Below are positions 38,139 through 46,817 of a stretch of 64,000 nucleotides of DNA, piece by piece. Location: assembly GCF_000525775.1 (NCBI RefSeq), contig NZ_JALU01000029.1:1-64000 (forward strand). The letters run 5' to 3'. Each line of letters starts with the position of its first letter. Position 1 is the first letter of the stretch. The translations under genes and the position numbers were made by a program. The DNA is from Mogibacterium timidum ATCC 33093 (lineage in GTDB: Bacteria; Bacillota; Clostridia; Peptostreptococcales; Anaerovoracaceae). The notes beneath the pieces were generated by a model. It saw nothing but the letters and a program-made list of their open reading frames with translations. It was not told where the DNA came from and ran no database searches.

Positions 38139-39176
38139 ATGCAGAATAGGCTAGAAGAAATTCGTGAAAAGGGACTTTTGAGCATTGAAAATGCCGGAAA
38201 TGTTGAAAAATTACATGAGGTTCGCAGGGAACTGACAGGTAAGAAGAGTGCGCTGACTGACGTGCTCAAGAACCTGGGCAAGCTTGAGCCGGAGATGAGA
38301 AAATCCGTCGGAATGAAGGCAAATGATATCAAGAACTTTTTTGCTGAAAAAATCAAAGAGAGAGAGGATCAGTTAGTTGCAACTGAGTCTGTTCTCGATG
38401 AGAAGATTGATCTCACTCTGCCAGGTACCCCAATTCATGGTGGTGCACTTCATCCAATTACTCAGATGTGCTACGATCTCAACGATGCCTTTCTCTCCTT
38501 GGGCTTTGAGATATTTAGTGAGAATGATATAAGCAGTGAGAAGTATGCTTTTGATAATCTGAACTTCCCGGCTGATCATCCGGCAAGGCAGATGATGGAT
38601 ACATACTGGATTGAGGGTACCGAGGATAAGAGTGGAGCAGATAGACTTTGCATGAGACCTCACCTCACAGGCGCTTCAGTTAGACACTTGCTTGAGGCTG
38701 GAGCACCTGCGAGATTTGTGTACCCGGGTCGTGTCTACAGAAATGAGAACACAGATGCAAGACACGAGAGGGCTTTTTTTCAGTATGAAGCGCTAATCGT
38801 AGATAAGGATCTGTCATTTTCTTCCGGAAAGGTAATGATTGAGACTATTCTCGAAAAGGTATTTGGAAGAAAAATCAACGTGCGCATGCGTGAAGGCTTC
38901 TTCCCGTTTACTGAGCCCGGATATGAGATTGACATGGAATGCCTCGTTTGCGGCGGTAAGGGCTGCAGGGTGTGCAATCAGAACGGCTGGATTGAGGTTA
39001 TGCCGGGTGGCGTAATTCATCCCAATGTACTACGAGCTGCTAACCTGGATCCTGACGTATGGACCGGATTCTACACAAACATCGGTCTGGACAGACTCGT
39101 AATGATGCGTTATGGAGTTGATGACGTAAGATTATTCCACAGCGCTGATCTTAGATTTTTAAAGCAGTTCAAGTAG
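38139..39176 (+). CDS. pheS: Phenylalanine--tRNA ligase alpha subunit
   Basis: A 345-residue class II synthetase subunit. The N-terminal coiled coil, class II motif 2 (about MRPHLTGASVRHL and GRVYRNENTDARHERAFFQYE), a zinc-ribbon-like CLVCGGKGCRVCNQNGW loop and motif 3 (GLDRLVMMRYGVDDVR) are present. It forms the alpha2-beta2 enzyme with PheT. AAGGAGGG precedes the ATG. The 190-base leader shows no T-box, so control of pheST by uncharged tRNA is not evident. pheT begins nine bases after the stop. Confidence 0.97.
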   Translation: MQNRLEEIREKGLLSIENAGNVEKLHEVRRELTGKKSALTDVLKNLGKLEPEMRKSVGMKANDIKNFFAEKIKEREDQLVATESVLDEKIDLTLPGTPIHGGALHPITQMCYDLNDAFLSLGFEIFSENDISSEKYAFDNLNFPADHPARQMMDTYWIEGTEDKSGADRLCMRPHLTGASVRHLLEAGAPARFVYPGRVYRNENTDARHERAFFQYEALIVDKDLSFSSGKVMIETILEKVFGRKINVRMREGFFPFTEPGYEIDMECLVCGGKGCRVCNQNGWIEVMPGGVIHPNVLRAANLDPDVWTGFYTNIGLDRLVMMRYGVDDVRLFHSADLRFLKQFK

Positions 39177-39185
39177 GAGGTTGTA

Positions 39186-41612
39186 ATGAAGGTTTCACTA
39201 AATTGGGTAAAGAAATACATTGATATTCCTGCGGATTTAACCAATGCACAGATTGCATATGACCTGACTATGAGAACGGTTGAGGTTGAAGCTGTTGTGG
39301 ATACGGCTGCAAAGTTTCACGACATTGTCGTTGGTCAGATTACCTCCGTGGAAGCACATCCAAACGCTGATAAGCTGAAAGTGTGTTTAGTTAATATCGG
39401 CGAGACTGAGGACGTGCAAATCGTATGTGGCGGTTCGAACCTATACTCAGGAGAGAAGGTCGTAGTATCAAAGCCGGGAGCCGAGGTATATTGGCACGGT
39501 GAGAGCGAGCTTATGAAGATCAAAGAGACTAAGATGCGTGGAGTTGCATCCTATGGGATGATTTGCGGAGCTGAAGAGGTGTATCTGGGTGATTTCTATC
39601 CAACAGATGATCCAACTGTTATCGTCGATCTCGGAGATGTTGATGCTGCTCCAGGACAGAATATCGCCGATATCATCGGCATGAATGATACGGTTCTCGA
39701 GATTGATAATAAGTCGCTTACAAATAGACCCGATCTCTGGGGACATTATGGAATCGCTAGAGAGCTGGCGGCAATATATAAGTTGCCGCTTAAGCTTTTG
39801 GACGAGTTTGACGCTCCAACAGGTCTTAAGGACTATGACGTAGAGATTATCAATGCTGAGAAGTGCTATAGATATGCTGCACTTGAGATTAGAAATCTAT
39901 CGGTCAAGGAGTCACCAACCTGGATGAAGGCTGCGATTATCAACGGTGGTATGAGACCTATCAACGCAATCGTAGACATTACGAATTACGTAATGCTGAG
40001 TGTTGGTCAGCCGACACATGCATTTGACAGAACACATGTTAAGGGCGAGAAAATCATAATTCGCGATGCTAAGACTGATGAAAAGCTAGAGCTGCTTGAC
40101 GGTGCAAATATCGATCTTACAGAGCAGGATCTCGTTATCTGCGATGCTGAGGGCCCAATGGCACTCGCAGGTATCAGAGGCGGTAAGAAGGATTCAATTC
40201 TCGATGACACAGTTGATGTTGTGCTTGAGGTTGCTAACTTCGCTGCCGTAACGATTAGAAATACGGGTAAGCGTTTTGATGAAAAGACTGACTCATCCAT
40301 ACGATATGAAAAGGGAATCGATACCGAGAGAGTTGAGCAAGGCTTGTCGCTCAGTATGAAGCTGTTCAAGGAGCTGTTTCCTGAGGCGGAGTTCACAGCA
40401 TATGCAGACGTGAACCCGGTTGCAACCAAGAGAACTGAGGTTGATATCACCAAGGCCTTTCTGGACACAAGACTCGGCAAGGTTCTGGAGGAGTCGGAGG
40501 TAGCGGACACGCTGGAGCGTCTGGGCTTTGAGGTTAAGTTTGAGAACGGCGTATATCATACAGTTGCGCCGACATGGCGTTCGACCGGAGATATCTCGAT
40601 GAGAGACGACGTGCTGGGTGAGATTGCCAGACTTGTGGGGTATGAAAATTTCAAGGTTAAGCCGTTACCGATAAACTTTGAGAATGCGGTTCATCAGATT
40701 AAGTATGATCTCAACAGGAAAGTAAGAGAGCATCTCGCGTTTAGATGTGGATTCAATGAGATATTCACTTATCCTTGGATAGATGAGAAATACATCAAGT
40801 CAGCCAAGATTGACATGTCAGGCGGTGTTAGGCTTGCAACTCCACCGGCTCCGGAGCTCGCAACTTTGAGGCAGTCTCTGGTACCGGGTGCGCTGGAGGC
40901 AATTGTCAAGAACTTGAGATATTACGACAGTTTCAAGATTTTCGAGGTCGCTGAAGTATTTGAGCAGGGAGAGTTTCACCCATCTTCAGAGGATGAGACG
41001 CTCCCAATTCACAAGCTGATGCTTACGGGTGCAGTTGTTGGCAAGGATGCCAAGGATATATTCTTTGAGGCAAAGGGTGTTGTTGAGTCGTTACCCAGAT
41101 ATTGCCATATGAATGGTTATAAGTTTAAGCAGGTAGAGAAACCATCGTGGGCTGATTCCGATGTATACCTCAATCTTGTAAATGAACGGAAGGATGTCAT
41201 CGGCTCGCTTGGTCTCGTTTCCGTAGCAACTTTGGCGGAGGCGGGCGTTAAGAGATCCAACATAGCGATATTTGAGATAGATGTCAACAAACTTGCTCCA
41301 TTTAGTTCTAGGACAAATGAATTTGAGTATCTGCCACAGTTTCCGCTTGTTGAGGAGGATTTATCGCTTCTCGCAGATGAGGATGTAAAATGGGAAGATA
41401 TCTACGAGGCTATCAAGTACATGGCAAAGGAAGTTGCCTTTGTTGAGGAATACAGGGGTTCGCAGATTCCGGAGGGTAAGAAATCTATCATGATTCGTAT
41501 CAAAATCGGAAATGAGGACAGCACTATGACCTCAAAGCAAATTGAGAAGAAGACCAAGGGAATTCTCAAGGTGCTGGAGAAGAAAACCGGTGTGACACTC
41601 CGAGAAGAGTAG
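39186..41612 (+). CDS. pheT: Phenylalanine--tRNA ligase beta subunit
   Basis: An 808-residue subunit of full bacterial length. The order is EMAP-like tRNA-binding domain (about 40-150, HPNADKLKVCLVNIG), B3/B4 editing domain (RPINAIVDITNYVMLSVGQPTHAFD), B5 domain, catalytic-like core and the C-terminal ferredoxin-fold anticodon-binding domain (FPLVEEDLSLL to VTLRE). It binds tRNA-Phe and edits Tyr-tRNA-Phe. Co-transcribed with pheS; ends at a terminator shared with the convergent thiN. Confidence 0.97.
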   Translation: MKVSLNWVKKYIDIPADLTNAQIAYDLTMRTVEVEAVVDTAAKFHDIVVGQITSVEAHPNADKLKVCLVNIGETEDVQIVCGGSNLYSGEKVVVSKPGAEVYWHGESELMKIKETKMRGVASYGMICGAEEVYLGDFYPTDDPTVIVDLGDVDAAPGQNIADIIGMNDTVLEIDNKSLTNRPDLWGHYGIARELAAIYKLPLKLLDEFDAPTGLKDYDVEIINAEKCYRYAALEIRNLSVKESPTWMKAAIINGGMRPINAIVDITNYVMLSVGQPTHAFDRTHVKGEKIIIRDAKTDEKLELLDGANIDLTEQDLVICDAEGPMALAGIRGGKKDSILDDTVDVVLEVANFAAVTIRNTGKRFDEKTDSSIRYEKGIDTERVEQGLSLSMKLFKELFPEAEFTAYADVNPVATKRTEVDITKAFLDTRLGKVLEESEVADTLERLGFEVKFENGVYHTVAPTWRSTGDISMRDDVLGEIARLVGYENFKVKPLPINFENAVHQIKYDLNRKVREHLAFRCGFNEIFTYPWIDEKYIKSAKIDMSGGVRLATPPAPELATLRQSLVPGALEAIVKNLRYYDSFKIFEVAEVFEQGEFHPSSEDETLPIHKLMLTGAVVGKDAKDIFFEAKGVVESLPRYCHMNGYKFKQVEKPSWADSDVYLNLVNERKDVIGSLGLVSVATLAEAGVKRSNIAIFEIDVNKLAPFSSRTNEFEYLPQFPLVEEDLSLLADEDVKWEDIYEAIKYMAKEVAFVEEYRGSQIPEGKKSIMIRIKIGNEDSTMTSKQIEKKTKGILKVLEKKTGVTLREE

Positions 41613-41635
41613 CTTAAGAAAAGTAAACATAATCA

Positions 41636-41665
41636 GAGACTCCATATATTTGTGGAGTCTCTTGT
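41636..41665. terminator. Bidirectional terminator between pheT and thiN
   Basis: A perfect 9-bp stem GAGACTCCA/TGGAGTCTC (41636-41644, 41653-41661), with TTGTCTT on the plus side; it lies between the two convergent stops. Confidence 0.75.
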
Positions 41666-41684
41666 CTTGCCTGCGGGTTTTTAA

Positions 41685-42329
41685 CTACTCTCCGGATCTT
41701 ATAAGCAGAACCTTGCCTTTTCTGACCGTTATATGAGCTTGACGACGAGAAACCTCATTGGAGATACAAAGTGTCGACGATCGGTTAATTGATGCGTTGT
41801 CGAGGCTGTATTTGGCACCTGTGATGGTAACACCGCTTACACTAGCATCAAATGGAACCAGCGAGAAGTATTTATAGTTTGGGTCATCCGGCAGTATTAT
41901 TGTGTTGTTAAATTCGCCATCAAGCAGTTGCATCGTGTTCTTACCATCGATGAACTCAAGGTGCTCCAGCTGTCCCATGTATTTCTCGAGGAGTCCGGCA
42001 TTTCCGAGAGTGTGATCTAGTCTGCCACCGATTCCTCCGTATACTGTTATATAACGGATGCCAAGTTCCAGGACATGGTTGATTGCTGCCTCGGTATCTG
42101 TTAAATCTTTTTCAGTCGGCAAGGTAATATACAGACAGTCAAAGCGGTTGCTGATGCTCGAAGAATCAAAATCACCAATCACACAATCGGGTCTGATTCC
42201 GAATTTGTCAGCAACATCAACGCCGCCATCTGCACAAATGATATAGTCGCTGGAGCTCGAAAGCTCATGTAACTGTGACACGTTGGTATTCTCGATAAAC
42301 GAAAGTATTATAAGCGCTGTCTTACACAT
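41685..42329 (-). CDS. thiN: Thiamine pyrophosphokinase
   Basis: A 214-residue enzyme transferring pyrophosphate from ATP to thiamine to make TPP. The signature residues are in ADGGVDVA, GDFDSS, LPTEKDLTDTEAAI and GGRLDHTLGN; the C-terminal part has the beta-rich thiamine-binding domain. TPP is needed by the IorAB enzyme coded in this window. AGAGG lies before the minus-strand ATG. The usual Firmicutes neighbours (rpe, rsgA) are not next to it here. Confidence 0.92.
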   Translation of the reverse strand: MCKTALIILSFIENTNVSQLHELSSSSDYIICADGGVDVADKFGIRPDCVIGDFDSSSISNRFDCLYITLPTEKDLTDTEAAINHVLELGIRYITVYGGIGGRLDHTLGNAGLLEKYMGQLEHLEFIDGKNTMQLLDGEFNNTIILPDDPNYKYFSLVPFDASVSGVTITGAKYSLDNASINRSSTLCISNEVSRRQAHITVRKGKVLLIRSGE

Positions 42330-42416
42330 AGTATTACCTCTGTTTTTATCGTTCTTGAATTACTATCTTCAGTATATTACAATTATAGGCGATTCAAAAC
42401 TAGAAAGTGAGTTATT

Positions 42417-43265
42417 ATGCCTGAAAATAACAACAAAAATTATATCGTAAATGAAGATCTTGGCGAGCTGAGATATCTATCTGCAATGCACATGAAGAAC
42501 ACTGTTGCGCAGTTTATGGTTGGGATCATAATGCTGTATATGTTTACCAACTTGGTCCCTGATGTACTTGGGTTTTTCATGCCCAAATCATATTTTTCGG
42601 TTATTCCGACTGAAATAGACCCGAAGTTGCTCAAGAAGTTTGTTGTAGATTACCCTTTTGCTTCGTTTGTGTACACTATAGCGTTTGGGGGGATGTTTAC
42701 GCTAGGCAGATCGTTGTATATGCTGAGATACCTGAGAAATAAAGAATGCGATTATCCGTCTATACTCGACGGTGCGAGGCATATTTTTTCCGCTACGTTG
42801 CTCTTTATTGTACAGCTTGCTATAATAGCAGCATTTGCCACACTATTTGTTGTTCCCGGTGTATATGCATTTTACACTTATAGACAGTCTTTCCTCATTA
42901 TGGCCGAGGATCCGTCAAAAGGGGTGTTTAAGTGTCTTGCCGAGAGCAGAAGATTGATGGCCGGAAACCGTATGCGGCAGTTCCAATTGGATTTTACTTA
43001 TATCCCGCTCATAATAATTGCGAACGTGCCTGCTATATTATTTGGGTATGTAGGTATGCCGGATTTAGGGATGTATACAAATCTAATAGTTATTTTAATT
43101 CGGTTCATACTGCAGATTCCCGTGTTCTATGCGATGGGGAACCTGTTCTTTGGACAGGCGGTTTTCTACGAACTCATGGTGTCTAAGGGGTTTAGTAACT
43201 TCATATACAAGGGCGAGGATGTATTTAGAGCCGGTGTGAGAGCGAGGTTGCAGGATAGGGAATAG
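42417..43265 (+). CDS. DUF975-like polytopic membrane protein
   Basis: A 282-residue protein with about six helices. The segment FVVPGVYAFYTYRQSFLIMAED, followed by SRRLMAGNRMRQFQLDF, matches the DUF975 pattern (IPGIIK-type turn, then Sr.mM.G). Function of this family is unknown. It is divergent from thiN with 87 bases between and ends at a strong terminator. Confidence 0.72.
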   Translation: MPENNNKNYIVNEDLGELRYLSAMHMKNTVAQFMVGIIMLYMFTNLVPDVLGFFMPKSYFSVIPTEIDPKLLKKFVVDYPFASFVYTIAFGGMFTLGRSLYMLRYLRNKECDYPSILDGARHIFSATLLFIVQLAIIAAFATLFVVPGVYAFYTYRQSFLIMAEDPSKGVFKCLAESRRLMAGNRMRQFQLDFTYIPLIIIANVPAILFGYVGMPDLGMYTNLIVILIRFILQIPVFYAMGNLFFGQAVFYELMVSKGFSNFIYKGEDVFRAGVRARLQDRE

Positions 43266-43299
43266 ATAGCTATAGTAATCAAGGTTGTAATGAAACAGC

Positions 43300-43335
43300 A
43301 GCGAGAGCTCTCACGTGAAAGCTCTCGCTGTTTTA
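43300..43335. terminator. Terminator between the DUF975-like gene and the class A PBP
   Basis: A 10-bp stem AGCGAGAGCT/AGCTCTCGCT (43300-43309, 43320-43329) with an inner TCACGTGA palindrome, followed by GTTTTA. It can serve both convergent genes. Confidence 0.8.
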
Positions 43336-43375
43336 TACGTTATACTTTATTTATGGGTATTCAGGCAACCACTCA

Positions 43376-46300
43376 TTACCCCCCGGCCGGGTTACCTGAT
43401 CCGTTATTGCCTGAATTGTTGGGTTGCTGTCCTTGTTGTGGCTGCTGTGCCTGATTGTTTTGAGCAGCCTGATTGTTATTATCGTTCTGATCCTGTTCAG
43501 TAACCTCTTGTTCTTCTTCTATAATCTCGGATTCTTCTGATTCATCCAGCGGACTCTTGCCAAGGCCGCCTTCGGTACCCTTGGTGAAATATTCACCGTT
43601 CTTACGAACTATATTAGAAGGGGCAGGCTTATATGAACCTTTTCGCACATTAGGCACATTGCTCATGATTCTCGACCACAGCCTTGCTGCAGCGACGGAT
43701 GAAGAGGTAAGCGGAATATTGACATCAGTACCAATCCAGAGCGAAGCGGCGTATTTTGGAGTAATTCCGTCAAACCAGACGTCGTATTTAGCGTCAGTCG
43801 TGCCGGTCTTACCGCCGACCTCAACTCCCGAAATTGCAGCGTTTGTACCGGTTCCGCCGTTTACAACAGACTTGAGCATTGTCACCATGATATATGCAAC
43901 GCCTTCGTCTAGAACCTTGTGCTGTTTCTTTTCGGTCGATAGAATCGTGCGACCGTCTCTGTCCACTACCTTGGTATATACTCTGTTCTCCACTCTGACA
44001 CCGCCGTTAGGGAATGTTGCATATGCCTCGGCCATTTCGTAAGGTGAAACACCCTTGGACAGACCGCCAAGTGCCAGTGACGCCGGGTTGAGATCGCCGT
44101 TAGGTGTCTTGTTGAGAGTGCTGATTCCATATTTCTCAACCATGCTTGCGGAGTAATCAGATCCGAGCTGTTCATAGAGCTTAACGGCTACGACATTTGT
44201 CGAGGTCTGCATACCCCTACGCATGGTCATAGGTCCGGAATATCTATTGTTAGAGTTCTTAGGCCATACCTTGCCGTTGAACTTGATAGGTTCATCGACT
44301 ATCACAGAAGAAGCTGTCAGGTAGTCACCGTAGTATTTTGTGCCTTGCTTATCGTTGTCGGGGTCGGTGAGAGGGAAGGTCTGTCCGCTCTCTGCCAGCT
44401 CGTAGCTCCTCTGCAGTGAAGCGCTGTAAATTGCCAAAGGCTTGATAGATGAGCCGGGTTGACGAGCGTTGACAGCGCGGTTAAACAGCTTTTTGCCAGA
44501 GACACCACGACCGCCAATCATAGCTTTGACCTTACCGGTTCCGACTTCTGTAATAACCATTGCACCCTGCGGCTGTATAACCTTGTCCTGCAGGGTATAG
44601 AGCTTGTCCGTGAAAGCCGGGGCACCATCGTCGCTGGTAATCAGCTTGCTGTTTTTATTGATGAATTTTGCGCTGATTTTGAGATTACCGTTCTTATCTA
44701 GTGTCTTGCTTTCAGTAGGTATATTGATGAAACCTCCGGGAATGATGTAGAGGCTTCCGTTCTCAACCACATATGATGGTTTGAACTCCAAGCTGTAATC
44801 AGAGCCGTTTGCGGTCGAAGTCTTGTATATATTCAGTCGTTTATTCTTATATATGGTCAGCGAACCATCATTGTTTTTTTTGTATTCCCCGTCGGCAAGC
44901 TTGAATTTCCCATCCTGGAACATATTGTTATATGCGTACAGGGTGATAACTCCTTTGTCACTGACAATATTGCCGGCACTGTCCTTTTTGAGACCGGTTA
45001 GCGACGGGAAGTAATTGCCTTCCTTGAAACCAGCCTCGACAGCCTTCTGAGCCTTTGAATCCATTGTGGAGTATATCTTGAGTCCGCCGTTGTAAACCAT
45101 GTCGTGAGCACTCTGGTAGTCGAGCTTGTACTTCTTCATCAAATCCTTGATAATCTGCTCAACCATGTAGTCGGTGAAGTACGAGGTATCGGTTTCTCTT
45201 CCTGCATTGAGTGATGGGTTCAGGAAGTCAGCCAGATTGCTGGCTGCATTTTCCTCATATTCGGCCCTGGTGATATAGCCCTGATCTGCCATCAGCTTGA
45301 GCGCAATTTGACGTCTTGGCTTAGAGATATCGTTTGCAATGTATGACTTGCCATCTATCTTGATTGGTGTCGACGTCGACTGCGAAGCCACAGGGGAATC
45401 GGCATTTTGGATGAGTGCATAGGTGTCCGGGGATTGAGGCATAGCGGCCAGAGCAGCGCTTTCTTTGAGTGTCAATTGACTTACATCTTTTGAGAAATAG
45501 GTCTTTGATGCGTTTTCAATTCCGTAGTTTCCGTATCCGAAATAGATACTGTTGACATACGCTGCGAAAATCTCTTTCTTGGACAGTGTGTGCTCAATTT
45601 TAGATGCGTAGTACATCTCGAGAATCTTACGGCGTGCGGAACGCTGACTCTTGATATTAGGCAGGTATACGTTTCTCGCAAGCTGCTGCGTGAGCGTACT
45701 TGTTCCTCGGATATTGCCTCTGCCAAATGAAGAGGCGATTGCACCAATCATTCTCTTCCAGTTGAATCCGTGGTGCTTCCAGAAGGTCTTATCCTCCAGA
45801 GCTACAAATGCATCAACTGTGTGCTTAGGAATGTCCTTGTACTTGATAATAGTCCGACTTTCGCCGGAACTTACGCTATCGATACGCGTACCGTTATCAT
45901 CGTATATAACTGAGTTTGTTGAAATCTGATCGTAAATCTTGTTAGGGTCTATTTTAGGGGCGAATGCGATTACGGTTGCAGCATAAATTGAAAACATCAA
46001 AATCATTGCAACCATCATAACAACGAGGTTGCGAATAGTGTATTTGATGCTTAGCGTGCGGGCTTTGTTCTTTATCTTCTTGCCTGCAACTACAACGAAC
46101 GCATCTGCACCGGGAGTATAGTACGGATTAGGTTTGGTAAATATACGCTTTATAAATGCCGCCGGATGTCTGAGGTCTCTCTTAAGGCTGAATCCGGTTC
46201 TGTCACCATTCAACATAGCCTTGCGTTCTTCCTTGAGAAGCTTCTTTTCTTCCTTTGCTCTCTTCTTGATAGACTTGTCACGCTTTGCTGCATCCGCCTC

Positions 46301-46657
46301 GGCTTTGGCGACCTGTTCATGGAACGATGGCTTGTTGCGTTCATTGACTGCGTGAACGCGGCCATATAATTCCGCATCTTCACGTGCAGCATGTTTTGCA
46401 GAGTGCTTCTCCAAGTTGTTGCGAAGTCTGTTCTTCTTGGCCTCAGCCTCAGCCTTGGCGACCTGCTCATGAAAGGATGGTCCTTTAGGCTTGTCGCTGC
46501 TGTGTGCAGCAGCCTGCATACGCTTCTCGTGCTGTTTCTTTTCAAATTGAAGCTGTGCCATATGGTGAGCGACAACCCTCATCTCTTCCGGTGATAGGCG
46601 TTCGCCATTTTTCAGTCTCTTTATTAATATTTGTATGTTTGTTGAGTTTTTTTCCAT
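43376..46657 (-). CDS. Class A penicillin-binding protein (PBP1A type)
   Basis: A 1093-residue bifunctional peptidoglycan synthase, longer than the usual 700-900. A cytoplasmic N-terminus of about 210 residues is Lys/Glu/Ala-rich and contains PSFHEQVAKAEA twice (near 55 and 110). One helix (about 213-235) leads to the GT51 domain (DKTFWKHHGFNWKRMIGAI, GTSTLTQQLARNVYL) and to the transpeptidase with GSSIKP, STN and KTGTT motifs. The tail is acidic, then Gln/Asn/Pro-rich low complexity ending in SGNPAGG. The GT domain polymerises lipid II and the TP domain cross-links. AAGAGG precedes the minus-strand ATG. It is divergent from comEC. Confidence 0.95.
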   Translation of the reverse strand: MEKNSTNIQILIKRLKNGERLSPEEMRVVAHHMAQLQFEKKQHEKRMQAAAHSSDKPKGPSFHEQVAKAEAEAKKNRLRNNLEKHSAKHAAREDAELYGRVHAVNERNKPSFHEQVAKAEADAAKRDKSIKKRAKEEKKLLKEERKAMLNGDRTGFSLKRDLRHPAAFIKRIFTKPNPYYTPGADAFVVVAGKKIKNKARTLSIKYTIRNLVVMMVAMILMFSIYAATVIAFAPKIDPNKIYDQISTNSVIYDDNGTRIDSVSSGESRTIIKYKDIPKHTVDAFVALEDKTFWKHHGFNWKRMIGAIASSFGRGNIRGTSTLTQQLARNVYLPNIKSQRSARRKILEMYYASKIEHTLSKKEIFAAYVNSIYFGYGNYGIENASKTYFSKDVSQLTLKESAALAAMPQSPDTYALIQNADSPVASQSTSTPIKIDGKSYIANDISKPRRQIALKLMADQGYITRAEYEENAASNLADFLNPSLNAGRETDTSYFTDYMVEQIIKDLMKKYKLDYQSAHDMVYNGGLKIYSTMDSKAQKAVEAGFKEGNYFPSLTGLKKDSAGNIVSDKGVITLYAYNNMFQDGKFKLADGEYKKNNDGSLTIYKNKRLNIYKTSTANGSDYSLEFKPSYVVENGSLYIIPGGFINIPTESKTLDKNGNLKISAKFINKNSKLITSDDGAPAFTDKLYTLQDKVIQPQGAMVITEVGTGKVKAMIGGRGVSGKKLFNRAVNARQPGSSIKPLAIYSASLQRSYELAESGQTFPLTDPDNDKQGTKYYGDYLTASSVIVDEPIKFNGKVWPKNSNNRYSGPMTMRRGMQTSTNVVAVKLYEQLGSDYSASMVEKYGISTLNKTPNGDLNPASLALGGLSKGVSPYEMAEAYATFPNGGVRVENRVYTKVVDRDGRTILSTEKKQHKVLDEGVAYIMVTMLKSVVNGGTGTNAAISGVEVGGKTGTTDAKYDVWFDGITPKYAASLWIGTDVNIPLTSSSVAAARLWSRIMSNVPNVRKGSYKPAPSNIVRKNGEYFTKGTEGGLGKSPLDESEESEIIEEEQEVTEQDQNDNNNQAAQNNQAQQPQQGQQPNNSGNNGSGNPAGG

Positions 46658-46817
46658 TTGTTGCCTCTTAAATAAAATATAGCATTTTATTCTATCATGA
46701 ATTGCTTGGTAAATTAATATTTTGAGCGATTTAAATGTGAAGATTATATGCAGATTATAGTTATTTATACATGAAGGTCGTCTGCTAACAAAAATTGTGC
46801 TGAAGGGAATTTTTGAC

